A stretch of DNA of 64,000 bases from Acidovorax sp. SUPP3334 (GTDB lineage Bacteria > Pseudomonadota > Gammaproteobacteria > Burkholderiales > Burkholderiaceae_C): positions 62,001 through 126,000 of the forward strand of contig NZ_BQXQ01000007.1 of assembly GCF_030159055.1 (NCBI RefSeq), in the 5' to 3' direction. Of the stretch, positions 31,542-41,348 are shown one piece after another. Below the pieces are notes generated by a model. It saw nothing but the letters and a program-made list of their open reading frames with translations. It made no database searches and was not told the DNA's origin. The first letter of the stretch is position 1, and every line of letters starts with the position of its first letter. The translations under genes and the position numbers were made by a program.

Positions 31542-32645
31542 TCAACGGCGCAGCACCAGCCAGCCGAAGGCCGCCAGCGATAGCACCGAATAAATCAGCC
31601 CCGGCGCCGCCGCCGTGAGCCAGGGCGACCAGTTCTGCAGGTTGCCCGCATAACCGAACACGTTGTTCAGCAGGAAGAAGCTGATGCCTGCCATCACCCC
31701 GCCGAACACGTAGCCCGCGATGCCGCCGGAGCGGAAATGGAGGTAGGCGAACGGCAGCGAGAGCACCACCATCACCAGGCAGCTCAAGGGGTAGAACACC
31801 TTGCGCCAGAACTCGATTTCATAGCGCTGCGCGGCCTGGCCGTTGGACTCCAGGTGGCGGATGTACTGGAACAGGTCGATGGTCGCCATGCGGTCGGGCT
31901 TGAGCAGCGAGGCCGACACCATGTCGGTGCTGATGCGCGTGGGCCAGCGCAATTCGGCCTCCTGCAGGCGCTCCACGCGGGCTTCGGCGTCGCCGCTGCG
32001 GTGGAACACGCTGCGTTTGACCTGCTTCAGCTCCCAGTGGTCGCTGGCGAAGGTGCCGCTGGCCGCCTGCAGCGTGGAAGCCACCCGGCCATCGGCATCG
32101 AACTCGAACACGCGGATGTTGAGCATGCCGCCGTCGGGGCTCAATGCACGCACGTTCACGGCCATCGAATGGCTGCCCTGGCGTTCCTTCAGCCAGGCGC
32201 CGGTCGCGCCCGTGGTCAACTGGCCCAGGTGCCGAGCCTTGACCAGCTGTGCCGCCCGGTCGGTGACCGGCGCGATGTAGTCGCCGACGGCGAAGGTCAG
32301 CATGACGAACCCCAGCCCCAGCACCAGCAGGGTGCGCAGCGCACGCCATGGCCCCAGGCCGCTGGTGCGCATGATGGTGAACTCCGAGCTTTGCGCCAGC
32401 CGCGCCATCACGAAGATGGTGCCGATCAGCACCGTGATCGGCAGCAGTTCGTAGAGATGGCTTGGAATGCTCAGCGCCACGAACAGCATGGCGTGGGACA
32501 GCTGGTAGCCTTCAGGCCCGGTGCGGCCGACCCAGCGCAGCTCGTCCACCATGTCGAAAAAGAAGAACAGCGCGAGGAACCCGAGCGTGACGAACGCCAC
32601 GGCCGACAGGGCCTCGCGGTAGATCAGGCGGCGGATGGTCTTCAT
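31542..32645 (-). CDS. lptG: LPS export permease LptG
   Basis: 367 residues from the ATG that overlaps the lptF stop (ATGA). The N-terminal membrane helix pattern MKTIRRLIYREALSAVAFVT, a periplasmic jellyroll domain in the middle (about 100-265), and three C-terminal helices including VMVVLSLPFAYLHFRSGGIA are as in LptG. With LptF it forms the membrane part of the LptB2FG ABC transporter that extracts lipopolysaccharide from the inner membrane. Confidence 0.95.
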   Translation of the reverse strand: MKTIRRLIYREALSAVAFVTLGFLALFFFFDMVDELRWVGRTGPEGYQLSHAMLFVALSIPSHLYELLPITVLIGTIFVMARLAQSSEFTIMRTSGLGPWRALRTLLVLGLGFVMLTFAVGDYIAPVTDRAAQLVKARHLGQLTTGATGAWLKERQGSHSMAVNVRALSPDGGMLNIRVFEFDADGRVASTLQAASGTFASDHWELKQVKRSVFHRSGDAEARVERLQEAELRWPTRISTDMVSASLLKPDRMATIDLFQYIRHLESNGQAAQRYEIEFWRKVFYPLSCLVMVVLSLPFAYLHFRSGGIAGYVFGGVMAGISFFLLNNVFGYAGNLQNWSPWLTAAAPGLIYSVLSLAAFGWLVLRR

Positions 32646-33736
32646 GCGCGCACTCCGCGACGCCACAGCATGCTGGGCGACCAGCGGTGGTGCCGCGCCG
32701 TGAGCAGCGTCACGCCCAGCGCCAGCGTTCCGCCATGCAGCAGCAGCATGAAAGGCACCACGCCGAGCCGTCCGGAACTGATCCAGCTTTGTCCAAGGGT
32801 CATGAGGTTGTAATAGACGACGAAGGCAAAGAGCGCCAGTACCAGGCTGCTGCTGCGCCCCGCGCGGGGGTTGACGCTGGCCAGCGCCAGGCCCATCACC
32901 ACGAAGTTGAGCGCGGCGACCGCAAGCCCGAAGCGCCACCCCAGCTCGGCGCGGAACGCGGGCTCGGCCGAGGCCAGCAGCGTGGGCGTGGAGAGGGTCT
33001 TGACGGCCTGCTCGTCCTGCGCGCCTGCGGGTGCCGAGCCGATGCGGGTGCCGTATTCGATGAATTCGCTCACCTTGAGCCCGGGCTTGTCCACCGTGGT
33101 CTCCAGCCGCTGCCCATCGGTCAGCAGCACCATGCGTTCGCCGTTGCGCGTCTCCAGCCGGGCGCTGCGGGCCGATGTGACGGTTTCGCGGCCGCGTTCG
33201 GTGGAGGCGATGAAGACGTTGCTGGCCTGCTCGGCATCAGGGCTTTCGCGGTCGATGAAGAAAACGCGGCTGCCGTTGGCGGATTCCTGGAATTCGCCGG
33301 GCGCGATGCGGTCCACATCGCCACGCTGCTCATACTGGACCTTGAGCGCCTGGATCTGCTGATTGGCCCAGGGCCAGATCACCAGCGCCAGCGTCGCGAT
33401 CACGAGCATCACCGGCCACGCGAAACGCAGCAAGGGAGAGAGCAGGTTGATGAGGCCCCGGCCGCTGGCGAACCAGATCACCATTTCGCTGTCGCGGTAC
33501 ATGCGCGACAGCGTGCCGACCACGGCCACGAAGAGGCTCAGGCTGAGGATGGTGGGCAATTGCCCGAGCACCGTGAAGCCCATGACGAGCATCACGTCGG
33601 ACGGATTGACGCTGCCGCGCGAGGCCTGGCCGAGCGTGCGGATCAGCATCATGGTCATGACCACGGTGACCAGCACCACCAGGGTCGCGCCGAAGCTGCG
33701 CGCCAGCTCCTTGCGAATGGATGAATCGAATAACAT
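32642..33736 (-). CDS. lptF: LPS export permease LptF
   Basis: 364 residues from the ATG giving MLFDSSIRKELARSFGATLV; a start 6 codons upstream is possible. Six predicted helices surround a periplasmic domain with EFQESANGSRVFFIDRES, typical of LptF. It partners LptG, overlapping it by 4 bp. The start is only 23 bp from that of pepA on the other strand, so the two promoters overlap the coding ends, the usual lptF-pepA divergent arrangement of proteobacteria. Confidence 0.95.
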   Translation of the reverse strand: MLFDSSIRKELARSFGATLVVLVTVVMTMMLIRTLGQASRGSVNPSDVMLVMGFTVLGQLPTILSLSLFVAVVGTLSRMYRDSEMVIWFASGRGLINLLSPLLRFAWPVMLVIATLALVIWPWANQQIQALKVQYEQRGDVDRIAPGEFQESANGSRVFFIDRESPDAEQASNVFIASTERGRETVTSARSARLETRNGERMVLLTDGQRLETTVDKPGLKVSEFIEYGTRIGSAPAGAQDEQAVKTLSTPTLLASAEPAFRAELGWRFGLAVAALNFVVMGLALASVNPRAGRSSSLVLALFAFVVYYNLMTLGQSWISSGRLGVVPFMLLLHGGTLALGVTLLTARHHRWSPSMLWRRGVRA

Positions 33737-33759
33737 TGGCTCGAAGGAAAACACCGATT

Positions 33760-35268
33760 ATGAACTTCGATCTGAAGACCCTGAGCCTGGACGGCGCTGC
33801 CACCGAGAAATGCGACCTGCTCGCCGTGGTGGTGGCAGAGGGTGCCAAACCCGCAGGCGGTGCGTTGCCCAGCCTGATCGCGCATGCCCTGAAGAACGGC
33901 GACTTCGACACGAAGGCCGGCAAGAGCCTGCAGCTTTACCAGATGCCTGCCGTGTCAGCCCGCCGAGTCGTGTTGCTGGGCGGTGGCGACGGTTCGCCCC
34001 GCGCCACGCGCCAGGCCATCCTGGCCGCGGCTTCGCTGCTGAAATCGCCCCAGATCAAGCGCGCGGCCGTGTGCTTTGCCGCGGCCCCTGCCGCTGGCGC
34101 GGTTGCCGCCGCCGTGCAGGCGCTGGCAGAAGCCACCTACGTGTACACCGCCACCAAATCCAAGACCGAGCCGCAGGTGCTTTCTCGCGTGGTGGTCGGC
34201 GTGGCCGATGCGGCCGCGGCCAAGGCGGAATTCACGCGGGGCGTGGCGCTGGTGTCGGGCATCGAATACGCCCGCGAGTGGGCGAATCGCCCGGCCAACC
34301 ATGCCACGCCCACGCTGCTGGCCGGTGCGGCCAAGGCCCTGGCCAAGTTCCCTTCCATCCAGTGCAAGGTGATGGGGCCGGCCGAAGTGGCCAAGCTGGG
34401 CATGGGCGCGTTCCTGGCCGTCGCACGGGGATCGGAAGAGCCCCTGCGATTCATCGAACTGCGCTACGACGGCGGCCCGCGCGGCCAGGCCCCCACGGTG
34501 TTGATCGGCAAGGGCATCACCTTCGATACCGGCGGCATTTCCATCAAGCCTGCCGCCGAGATGGACGAGATGAAATTCGACATGGGCGGCGCGGCCAGCG
34601 TGCTCGGCGTGTTCCGCGCGCTGGCCGAGCTCAAGCCCGCGATCAACGTGGTGGGTTTGATTCCCGCCTGCGAAAACATGCCCGATGGCCGTGCGGTCAA
34701 GCCCGGCGACGTGGTCACCAGCATGAGTGGCCAGACCATCGAAGTCCTGAACACCGACGCCGAAGGCCGCCTCGTGCTGTGCGACGCCATCACCTACGCC
34801 GCGCGTTTCAAGCCAGCGGCGATGGTGGACATCGCGACCCTGACCGGCGCTTGCGTCGTTGCCCTGGGCGGCCTGCGCAGCGGCCTGTTCGCCACCGACG
34901 ATGCGCTGGCGCAAAGCCTGCAATCGGCGGGCGATGCGGCGCTCGACCCGTGCTGGCGCATGCCCCTGGACGACGAATACGGCGAGGGCCTGAAGAGCAA
35001 CTTTGCCGACATGGGCAATGTGGCCGGCCGCGCTGGCGGCGCCATCACCGCGGCGAAATTCTTGCAGCGTTACGTGGGCGACACGCCGTGGGCCCATCTG
35101 GACATCGCCGGCACGGCATGGAAGGGCGGTGGCGCCAAGGGTGCGACCGGTCGGCCGGTGGCGCTGCTGATGCACTACCTGCTGGATGCCGCCGCGCAGC
35201 CCAAGCCCGTGGTGGCGCGCAAGCCCGCCGCGAAGGCCGTGCGTGCACCGCGCGCGGCCGCCCGCTGA
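33760..35268 (+). CDS. pepA: Leucyl aminopeptidase
   Basis: 502 residues. M17 family, a hexameric dizinc enzyme that removes N-terminal leucine and other residues in the cytosol; in some bacteria it also binds DNA. The signature NTDAEGRL and the metal-binding block GKGITFDTGGISIKPAAEMD are intact. The C-terminus has an extra basic, Ala-rich tail (KPAAKAVRAPRAAAR) beyond the usual end. Confidence 0.97.
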   Translation: MNFDLKTLSLDGAATEKCDLLAVVVAEGAKPAGGALPSLIAHALKNGDFDTKAGKSLQLYQMPAVSARRVVLLGGGDGSPRATRQAILAAASLLKSPQIKRAAVCFAAAPAAGAVAAAVQALAEATYVYTATKSKTEPQVLSRVVVGVADAAAAKAEFTRGVALVSGIEYAREWANRPANHATPTLLAGAAKALAKFPSIQCKVMGPAEVAKLGMGAFLAVARGSEEPLRFIELRYDGGPRGQAPTVLIGKGITFDTGGISIKPAAEMDEMKFDMGGAASVLGVFRALAELKPAINVVGLIPACENMPDGRAVKPGDVVTSMSGQTIEVLNTDAEGRLVLCDAITYAARFKPAAMVDIATLTGACVVALGGLRSGLFATDDALAQSLQSAGDAALDPCWRMPLDDEYGEGLKSNFADMGNVAGRAGGAITAAKFLQRYVGDTPWAHLDIAGTAWKGGGAKGATGRPVALLMHYLLDAAAQPKPVVARKPAAKAVRAPRAAAR

Positions 35269-35295
35269 TCGTTGCCACGGCCCGGCCTGGATGAC

Positions 35296-35730
35296 ATGAC
35301 GGAAATCGCTTTCCACTTCAATGCGCCTGACAAGCTGGCCTATGCGTGCCGCTTTGCGCGCAAGGTGCTGCGCAGCGATGCACGGCTGGTGATCACCGGG
35401 CCGGAGTCCGAACTCGACAGCCTCGACCGCGCGCTGTGGGCCATGGCGCCGCAGGATTTCGTTGCGCACTGCAACGATCGAGACGGCGAGGAACTGCGCG
35501 AGGCTTCGCCCGTGCTGCTGGCCCAGGACCTGCGGCGCGTGCCCCATCACGAAGTGCTGTTGAACCTGGGCGGCACGGTGCCGCAGGGCTTCGAGCGCTT
35601 CGGCAAGCTGGTGGAGGTGGTCAGCGCGCACGACGAGGCCGACCGCAGCGGCGCACGCGATCGCTGGCGCCACTATGCGGCGCGGGGCTACCAGATCGTT
35701 CGGCACGACCTCGTTCTGAAAGGCGCCTGA
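35296..35730 (+). CDS. holC: DNA polymerase III chi subunit
   Basis: 144 residues from MTEIAFHFNAPDKLAYACRF. HolC links the clamp loader to single-strand DNA-binding protein at the replication fork. LDRALWAMAPQDFVAH and LLNLGGTVPQGFERFGKLVE match the family. It follows pepA by 27 bp, the conserved order, and its stop overlaps the next start. Confidence 0.93.
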   Translation: MTEIAFHFNAPDKLAYACRFARKVLRSDARLVITGPESELDSLDRALWAMAPQDFVAHCNDRDGEELREASPVLLAQDLRRVPHHEVLLNLGGTVPQGFERFGKLVEVVSAHDEADRSGARDRWRHYAARGYQIVRHDLVLKGA

Positions 35731-36284
35731 TGTCTTCCCCTCCGCCCAAGGCCCCTCCCAGATTCGTGCCCACGCTCACCGATGTGGTGCAGCTGGCGGA
35801 CGGCGTACCCGGCGTGGGGCAGCCGGGCGTGCCAGTGAAGGGTGCCGTGAGCCCTTCCGTGCCGCACGCTCCTGCGGTATCGCCCGTGCCCGCACCGGTG
35901 CCTCGACCGTCGGTGCCTCGACCGTCGGTGGCTGTGCCCGCCGTGGCGCGCACCTTGCCGAACCCGGCGCCTCACCCCTTGCCGCCAGTGCGTCCCACGC
36001 TGCCTTCGACACCCACGCCCTCGGCCGCCCCGGCACCTGCGGTCTTCGCAAGGCCCGCTCCAGGCCTGAAGGACATCGAGGAAGTGGTGATCCACCGCGT
36101 GATGCAGCGCGTGGACGTGGTGCTGGACCAGCGCCTGCGCGAGGCGATCGCCACGGTGGTGCTCGAACAGACCCGCTCCATCGTGCCCCGCCTGCGCGAG
36201 GAAGTGGAGTCCGTGGTGCGCCACGCGGTGTACGAAGCCGTGGCCGAAGAGCTGGCCAGCCACCCGGGAACGGCGCCCGGTTGA
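35730..36284 (+). CDS. Proline-rich protein, DUF2486-like
   Basis: 184 residues; the start overlaps the holC stop (TGATG). Residues 1-110 are Pro/Val/Ala-rich and probably disordered. The last 70 residues are a helical segment, VVIHRVMQRVDVVLDQRLRE followed by AIATVVLEQT, that is the conserved core of proteins found after holC in Burkholderiales. No signal peptide. Function unknown. The family name is from gene order and composition, so it is moderately sure. Confidence 0.7.
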   Translation: MSSPPPKAPPRFVPTLTDVVQLADGVPGVGQPGVPVKGAVSPSVPHAPAVSPVPAPVPRPSVPRPSVAVPAVARTLPNPAPHPLPPVRPTLPSTPTPSAAPAPAVFARPAPGLKDIEEVVIHRVMQRVDVVLDQRLREAIATVVLEQTRSIVPRLREEVESVVRHAVYEAVAEELASHPGTAPG

Positions 36285-36433
36285 CGCAGGAATGGGCAGT
36301 GACAGGGTATTCCCCTGTGGTTTCTGCCGCATTTCATCGTGTTCCCTAGTGATCTGGCCCATAAATTGCGATATGTTTCCGGCGTTGAGACACAACAATA
36401 TTTCTCAGCGCTCACCCCTTAATGGAGATTCAT

Positions 36434-37564
36434 ATGCAACTGAAGTTGAAACTGACCGTGGTTGCCGCTATCGCGGCTTTTGCCGGCGCGGCCTCTGCAC
36501 AAGAGCAAGTGGTCAAGATCGGTCACGTGGGACCGGTTTCCGGCCCGCAAGCTCACTACGGCAAGGACAACGAAAACGGCGCGCGCATGGCAGTTGAAGA
36601 ACTGAATGCACAAGGCGTCACGATCGGCGGTAAGAAGATCAAGTTCGAACTGCAGGCGGAAGACGACGCCGCAGATCCGAAGCAAGGCACCGCCGCTGCA
36701 CAGAAGCTGTGCGATGCAAAGGTTGCTGGCGTGGTGGGCCATTTGAATTCCGGCACGACCATTCCTGCCTCCAAGGTGTACAACGACTGCGGCATTCCCC
36801 ACGTCACCGGCGCCGCCACCAACCCCAACCTGACCAAGCCAGGCTACAAGACGACGTTCCGCATCATCGCCAACGACAACGCCCTGGGCGCTGGCCTGGC
36901 GTTCTATGCCGCCGACACGCTGAAGCTCAAGACCGTGGCCATCGTCGATGACCGCACGGCCTACGGCCAAGGCGTTGCCGACGTGTTCAAGAAGACGGCA
37001 ACGGCCAAGGGCATGAAGGTGGTGGACGAGCAGTTCACGACCGACAAGGCCACCGACTTCATGGCCATCCTGACGGCCATCAAGTCCAAGAACCCCGATG
37101 CGGTGTTCTACGGCGGCATGGACCCCCAAGCCGGCCCCATGCTGCGCCAGCTGGAACAACTGGGCATGGGCAACGTCAAGTTCTTCGGTGGCGACGGCAT
37201 CTGCACGTCCGAGATCGCCAAGCTCGCAGCGGGCGCCAAGACGCTGAACAACGTGGTCTGCGCCGAAGGCGGCGCTTCGCTGGGCAAGATGCCTGGCGGC
37301 ACCGCATGGCGCGCCAAGTACGACGCCAAGTACCCCAACCAGTTCCAGGTGTACAGCCCTTACACCTACGACGCCACCATGCTGCTGGTCGATGCCATGA
37401 AGCGTGCCAACTCGTGGGACCCGAAGGTCTACATCCCTGAACTGCAAAAGTCCAACTACAAGGGTGTGACGGCCAACATCGCCTTCGAACCCAATGGCGA
37501 ACTGAAGAACCCCGCCATCACCTTGTACGTGTACAAGGACGGCAAGAAGACGCCTCTGAACTGA
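36434..37564 (+). CDS. livK: Branched-chain amino-acid ABC transporter binding protein
   Basis: 376 residues; the start is the ATG placed 7 bases after GGAG rather than the ATG at 36422. The signal peptide MQLKLKLTVVAAIAAFAGAA is followed by SAQEQ, cleaved near ASA. The periplasmic binding fold is of the Leu/Ile/Val type (IGHVGPVSGPQAHYGKDNEN, VVGHLNSGTTIPASKVYND). Two cysteines, in QKLCDAK and NDCGIPH, fit a known disulfide. No membrane or ATPase partner genes are adjacent, so it works with a transporter elsewhere. A terminator follows. Confidence 0.93.
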   Translation: MQLKLKLTVVAAIAAFAGAASAQEQVVKIGHVGPVSGPQAHYGKDNENGARMAVEELNAQGVTIGGKKIKFELQAEDDAADPKQGTAAAQKLCDAKVAGVVGHLNSGTTIPASKVYNDCGIPHVTGAATNPNLTKPGYKTTFRIIANDNALGAGLAFYAADTLKLKTVAIVDDRTAYGQGVADVFKKTATAKGMKVVDEQFTTDKATDFMAILTAIKSKNPDAVFYGGMDPQAGPMLRQLEQLGMGNVKFFGGDGICTSEIAKLAAGAKTLNNVVCAEGGASLGKMPGGTAWRAKYDAKYPNQFQVYSPYTYDATMLLVDAMKRANSWDPKVYIPELQKSNYKGVTANIAFEPNGELKNPAITLYVYKDGKKTPLN

Positions 37565-37613
37565 GGACGCAGCAGCGCCGCGGGTTGAAAGACCGGCGGC
37601 GCTCGCCGAAAGC

Positions 37614-37643
37614 AAAAGGCCTCCGCATGCGGAGGCCTTTTTT
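37614..37643 (+). terminator. Rho-independent terminator after livK
   Basis: AAAAGGCCTCCGC, ATGC centre, GGAGGCCTTTTTT. A near-perfect palindrome with A-run and T-run, so it can serve both the livK gene and the convergent dehydrogenase gene. Confidence 0.9.
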
Positions 37644-37689
37644 CATTCTTGGCGCTGGCTGAAAAGCATGGCCAGCCTGCCAAAGGCGC

Positions 37690-38697
37690 TCAGCGCCGGA
37701 CTTGCAGCGCGCCCGGGTTGACGATGTTGGTCGGCGTGCCCTTGATGTAGTTGATGACGTTGTCGAATGCGGCGCCGAAGTACAGCTCGTAGCTGTCTTG
37801 CTCCACGTAGCCGATGTGGGGCGTGCAGATGCAGTTCTCCAGCCGCAGCAGGGCGTGGCCCTGCAAGATCGGCTCGCTCTCGAACACGTCCACCGCCGCC
37901 ATGCCGGGGCGTCCGCGGTTCAGTGCCGCGATCAGTGCATCGGCTTCGATCAGCTCCGCGCGCGAGGTGTTCACCAGCAGTGCGGTGGGCTTCATGCACG
38001 ACAGATCTTCCAGCCGGATGGCTCCGCGCGTCTCGTCGTTCAGGCGCAGATGCAGCGAAATCACATCGCACTGGGCAAAGAACTCTTCCCGCGTGGTCGC
38101 CACCTGCAGGCCGTCGCTCAGGGCCTGCGCCCGCGAAGCTTCCCGCCCCCACACCCGCACGTTCATCCCGAAGGCGCGCCCGTAGCCGGCGACGATCTGG
38201 CCGATGCGTCCGTAGCCCCAGATTCCCAGCGTCTTGCCCCGCAGCACGGTGCCGATGCCGAAGTTGGGCGGCATGGACGCCGCGCGCAGGCCGGACTGCT
38301 GCCAGGCGCCGTGCTTCAGGTTGGAGATGTACTGGGGCAGGCGCCGCATCGCCGCCATGATGAGCGCCCAGGTCAGCTCCGCTGGCGCCACGGGGGAGCC
38401 CACGCCCTCGGCCACCGCGATGCCGCGCTCGGTGCAGGCCGCCACATCGACATGCGAGCCGACCTTGCCGGTCTGCGCGATGAGCTTCAGGCGCGGAAGC
38501 TTTTCGACCAGTTGGCGCGACAGGTGGGTGCGCTCGCGCACCAGCACGATGATGTCCGCGTCCTTGAGGCGCACCGAAAGCTGGCCCAGCCCTTTGACGG
38601 TGTTCGTGTACACCTTGGCGTTGTAGGGGTCCAGGCGTGCAGCGCAATGCAGCTTGCGCACTGCATCCTGGTAGTCGTCAAGAATGACAATGTTCAT
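37690..38697 (-). CDS. D-2-hydroxyacid dehydrogenase family protein
   Basis: 335 residues from MNIVILDDYQDAVRKLHCAA. The NAD fold motif is GIWGYGRIGQIVAGYGRAFG; the catalytic triad is visible as Arg in VNTSRAEL, Glu in FESEPI, and His in CTPHIGY. It is of the phosphoglycerate/glyoxylate dehydrogenase superfamily; the substrate cannot be told from sequence. It is divergent from the acyl-CoA ligase across 367 bp that hold no gene. Confidence 0.9.
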   Translation of the reverse strand: MNIVILDDYQDAVRKLHCAARLDPYNAKVYTNTVKGLGQLSVRLKDADIIVLVRERTHLSRQLVEKLPRLKLIAQTGKVGSHVDVAACTERGIAVAEGVGSPVAPAELTWALIMAAMRRLPQYISNLKHGAWQQSGLRAASMPPNFGIGTVLRGKTLGIWGYGRIGQIVAGYGRAFGMNVRVWGREASRAQALSDGLQVATTREEFFAQCDVISLHLRLNDETRGAIRLEDLSCMKPTALLVNTSRAELIEADALIAALNRGRPGMAAVDVFESEPILQGHALLRLENCICTPHIGYVEQDSYELYFGAAFDNVINYIKGTPTNIVNPGALQVRR

Positions 38698-39064
38698 GTT
38701 GTCCGTAAAACCCGCAAGATTGGCTGGGCAAGGGCCTGTGCACAGGCCTTGCCGCAGAAATCGAAAGAACGGCGCCGCGCGGACTGCCCGGCCCGGCAGT
38801 GCCGGCAGGGGCAGGGCGTTCGGCCCAGCCGCACATTGTCGTTGATGCGCGCGGCGGCGTCGCCGCGCAAACCCGCTCAAACCGTGGATGCGGGACAGGC
38901 GGTTACAAAAGTCTCCGTCCTGGCACCATTGCGGCCCCCGCCTGTGTCCGGCTTTGGGCCCCACGGAAAGCCAGGGTCGCCCACGCGACGCTCTGTAGGG
39001 GGCATCCCCGATGCTGGGCCTGCGCAAGAACAATAGGCTGCATGGCAAAGGAATCGAATCGTCC
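38698..39064. other. 367-bp divergent gap with a near-perfect palindrome
   Basis: No gene is seen. At 38727-38753 lies GGCAAGGGCCTGTG/CACAGGCCTTGCC, a 27-bp inverted repeat with a single bulged G. It sits 29 bp upstream of the dehydrogenase start and could be an operator. Much of the rest is GC-rich without recognisable sites. Confidence 0.5.
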
Positions 39065-40771
39065 ATGCCCGCACACCATGCCTTCTGGCCTCGCCGTCTT
39101 CCGCACACGCTCACGCCTCCGGCCACCTCGCTCTGGGACAACCTGGCGATCAGCGCCCACCGCTATCCCGATAAACCGGCCTTGGTTTTCTTCGGCCGGG
39201 CGCTGACCTACCGCCAGTTGGCCGATGGCGCGCAGCGGCTGGCAGCGCACCTGCATTCGCTGGGCGTGCGAAAAGGCGACCGGGTGGTTTTGTGCATGCA
39301 GAACTGCCCGCAACTGGTGATGGCGCATTTCGCGATCCTGCGGGCCAACGCGGTGGTGGTGCCCGTCAACCCGATGAACCGCGCGCAAGAGCTCACCCAC
39401 TACATCACCGACCCCGACGCGCGCGTGGTCATCACCACGGCGGACCTCGCGCCAGAACTGACCCGCGCCAGCGATGCCCTGCCGGCAGGCACTGGGCTGG
39501 CGCACCTGGTGGTCACGCAGTTCACCGATGCGTTCTCGGTCGAGGAAGCCGGGGCGGATGCGATTCCGCCCGCCTGGCAGGAATGGCTCTGCACTCGTTA
39601 CCCACTGCCGCCGCTCGCTGGCGGCCAAGTGCACGCCTGGGAAGACGCCATGGCCTGCACGGCACCGCCGCCCGGCATCGAAGTGGGGCCGCAAGACCTG
39701 GCCGTGCTGCCCTACACCAGCGGCACCACCGGGCTGCCCAAGGGCTGCATGCACCCGCACCGCAGCATCATGCACAACGCGGTCGCCAGCAGCCTGTGGA
39801 GCACGGCCACGCCGGAGAGCGTGACGCTGGCCGTCGTGCCGATGTTCCACATCACCGGCATGGTCAGCGTGATGCACTCGTGCCTCTACGTGGGCGCCAC
39901 GCTGGTGCTCATGCCGCGCTGGGACCGCGACCTGGCCGGCCGGCTCATCTCCCGCCACCGCGTGACCAACTGGACCAACATTCCAACGATGGTCATCGAC
40001 CTGATGGGCAGCCCGAACTTCGCTCAGTACGACCTGTCCAGCCTGTCGTACATCGGCGGCGGCGGCGCCGCCATGCCGCAGGCGGTGGCGCAGCGGCTGT
40101 TCGAGCAATACGGCCTGCGCTACACCGAAGGCTACGGCCTGACCGAAACCGCCGCGCCGTCGCACACCAATCCGCCCGACCATCCCAAGCAGCAGTGCCT
40201 GGGAATTCCCTTCATCAGCACCGACTCGCGCGTGATCGACCCCGACACCCTGCAGGAGCTGCCACCCGGCGAGCAGGGCGAAATCGTCATGCACGGCCCC
40301 GGCGTGTTCAGCGGCTACTGGAAGCTGCCCGGGCCGACTGAGGCGGCGTTCATCGATCTGGACGGCAAGCGTTTTTTCCGTTCTGGCGACCTGGGGCGGG
40401 TGGACGAGGAGGGCTATTTCTTTCTGACCGACCGGCTCAAGCGGATGATCAATGCCAGCGGCTTCAAGGTGTGGCCGGCCGAGGTCGAGGCCCTCATGTT
40501 CCGCCACCCTGCGATCCAGGAAGCCTGCATCATCGCGGCGCGCGACAGCTACCGGGGCGAGACGGTCAAGGCCGTCGTGGTGCTGCGCCAGGAATACCGG
40601 GGCCAGGTGAGCGGCGACGACATCATCGCCTGGTGCCGCGACAACATGGCCGTGTACAAAGTGCCCCGCATCGTGCAACTGGTGGATGCGCTTCCCAAGA
40701 GCGGTAGCGGCAAGGTGATGTGGCGGGCGCTGCAGGAGTCCGAACTCGCCGACCCCACCGCACCGGCCTGA
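39065..40771 (+). CDS. Long-chain fatty-acid/acyl-CoA ligase (AMP-binding)
   Basis: 568 residues; start MPAHHAFWPRRLP, upstream starts being less family-like. An ANL-superfamily enzyme activating a carboxylic acid with ATP and CoA: P-loop LPYTSGTTGLPKG, YGLTETAA, the hinge SGDLGRVDEEGYFFLTDRLK, and the catalytic Lys in SGSGKVMWR. The acid substrate is unknown. Divergent from the hydroxyacid dehydrogenase; no regulatory gene nearby. Confidence 0.92.
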   Translation: MPAHHAFWPRRLPHTLTPPATSLWDNLAISAHRYPDKPALVFFGRALTYRQLADGAQRLAAHLHSLGVRKGDRVVLCMQNCPQLVMAHFAILRANAVVVPVNPMNRAQELTHYITDPDARVVITTADLAPELTRASDALPAGTGLAHLVVTQFTDAFSVEEAGADAIPPAWQEWLCTRYPLPPLAGGQVHAWEDAMACTAPPPGIEVGPQDLAVLPYTSGTTGLPKGCMHPHRSIMHNAVASSLWSTATPESVTLAVVPMFHITGMVSVMHSCLYVGATLVLMPRWDRDLAGRLISRHRVTNWTNIPTMVIDLMGSPNFAQYDLSSLSYIGGGGAAMPQAVAQRLFEQYGLRYTEGYGLTETAAPSHTNPPDHPKQQCLGIPFISTDSRVIDPDTLQELPPGEQGEIVMHGPGVFSGYWKLPGPTEAAFIDLDGKRFFRSGDLGRVDEEGYFFLTDRLKRMINASGFKVWPAEVEALMFRHPAIQEACIIAARDSYRGETVKAVVVLRQEYRGQVSGDDIIAWCRDNMAVYKVPRIVQLVDALPKSGSGKVMWRALQESELADPTAPA

Positions 40772-40846
40772 CGGGGCGCCTCCACTCGGCCCACTCGGCC
40801 CAATCGGCAGCCTTGCGGGCGAGGCGGCGCCGGCGCCGCCAGGCTT

Positions 40847-41230
40847 TCAATGCGCCGCGTGCGACGCGATGAGTTCCGCCAGATCCCGCTCCAGCAGCGC
40901 GGGATCGCCCAGTTGCAGCTCGATCACGCGGCGCAGGTGGGTCACGCTGTCCAGATCCATCGTGCGGCATTGCAGGCCCGCCTGCCGGCCTTCGATGTGC
41001 ACGATGTCGCCCGACATGGCGATGTGGTCGTTGTCGTCCGACAGCGGCAGCACCAGCTGGCACGGCGCGCCGCGCGGAAGGTCCGCCACCGGCGCCTCGT
41101 CGCCCAGGAGCAGCAGAGCGCCTTGCAGCGACAGGTCCAGCACCTGGACGCTGAAGGTCCCGAGGCCGGTGGTCAAGAGCGCGGGCGCATCGAAGGCCAC
41201 GCGGACGTAGTGGCGGCGTTCATGGGACAT
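40847..41230 (-). CDS. PilZ-domain protein (c-di-GMP binding)
   Basis: 127 residues, a single PilZ domain. The c-di-GMP motif R-x-x-x-R is RRHYVR at the N-terminus, and the second motif is DLSLQGALL (D/NxSxxG). Stand-alone PilZ proteins relay c-di-GMP to motility or surface machinery; the partner is unknown. It is divergent from the dioxygenase gene with a 118-bp gap. Confidence 0.88.
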   Translation of the reverse strand: MSHERRHYVRVAFDAPALLTTGLGTFSVQVLDLSLQGALLLLGDEAPVADLPRGAPCQLVLPLSDDNDHIAMSGDIVHIEGRQAGLQCRTMDLDSVTHLRRVIELQLGDPALLERDLAELIASHAAH

Positions 41231-41348
41231 GGAAATTCCTGGGGGTGGCGGGGCTCTGCGATGCTACTGCACGGCCGTGCCGCCGCCTGCCGTTGGCTGG
41301 AACTTTGGGGCCAGGTTCCACGCCCCTGCCGGGTTAAGCTTGGCCGCC

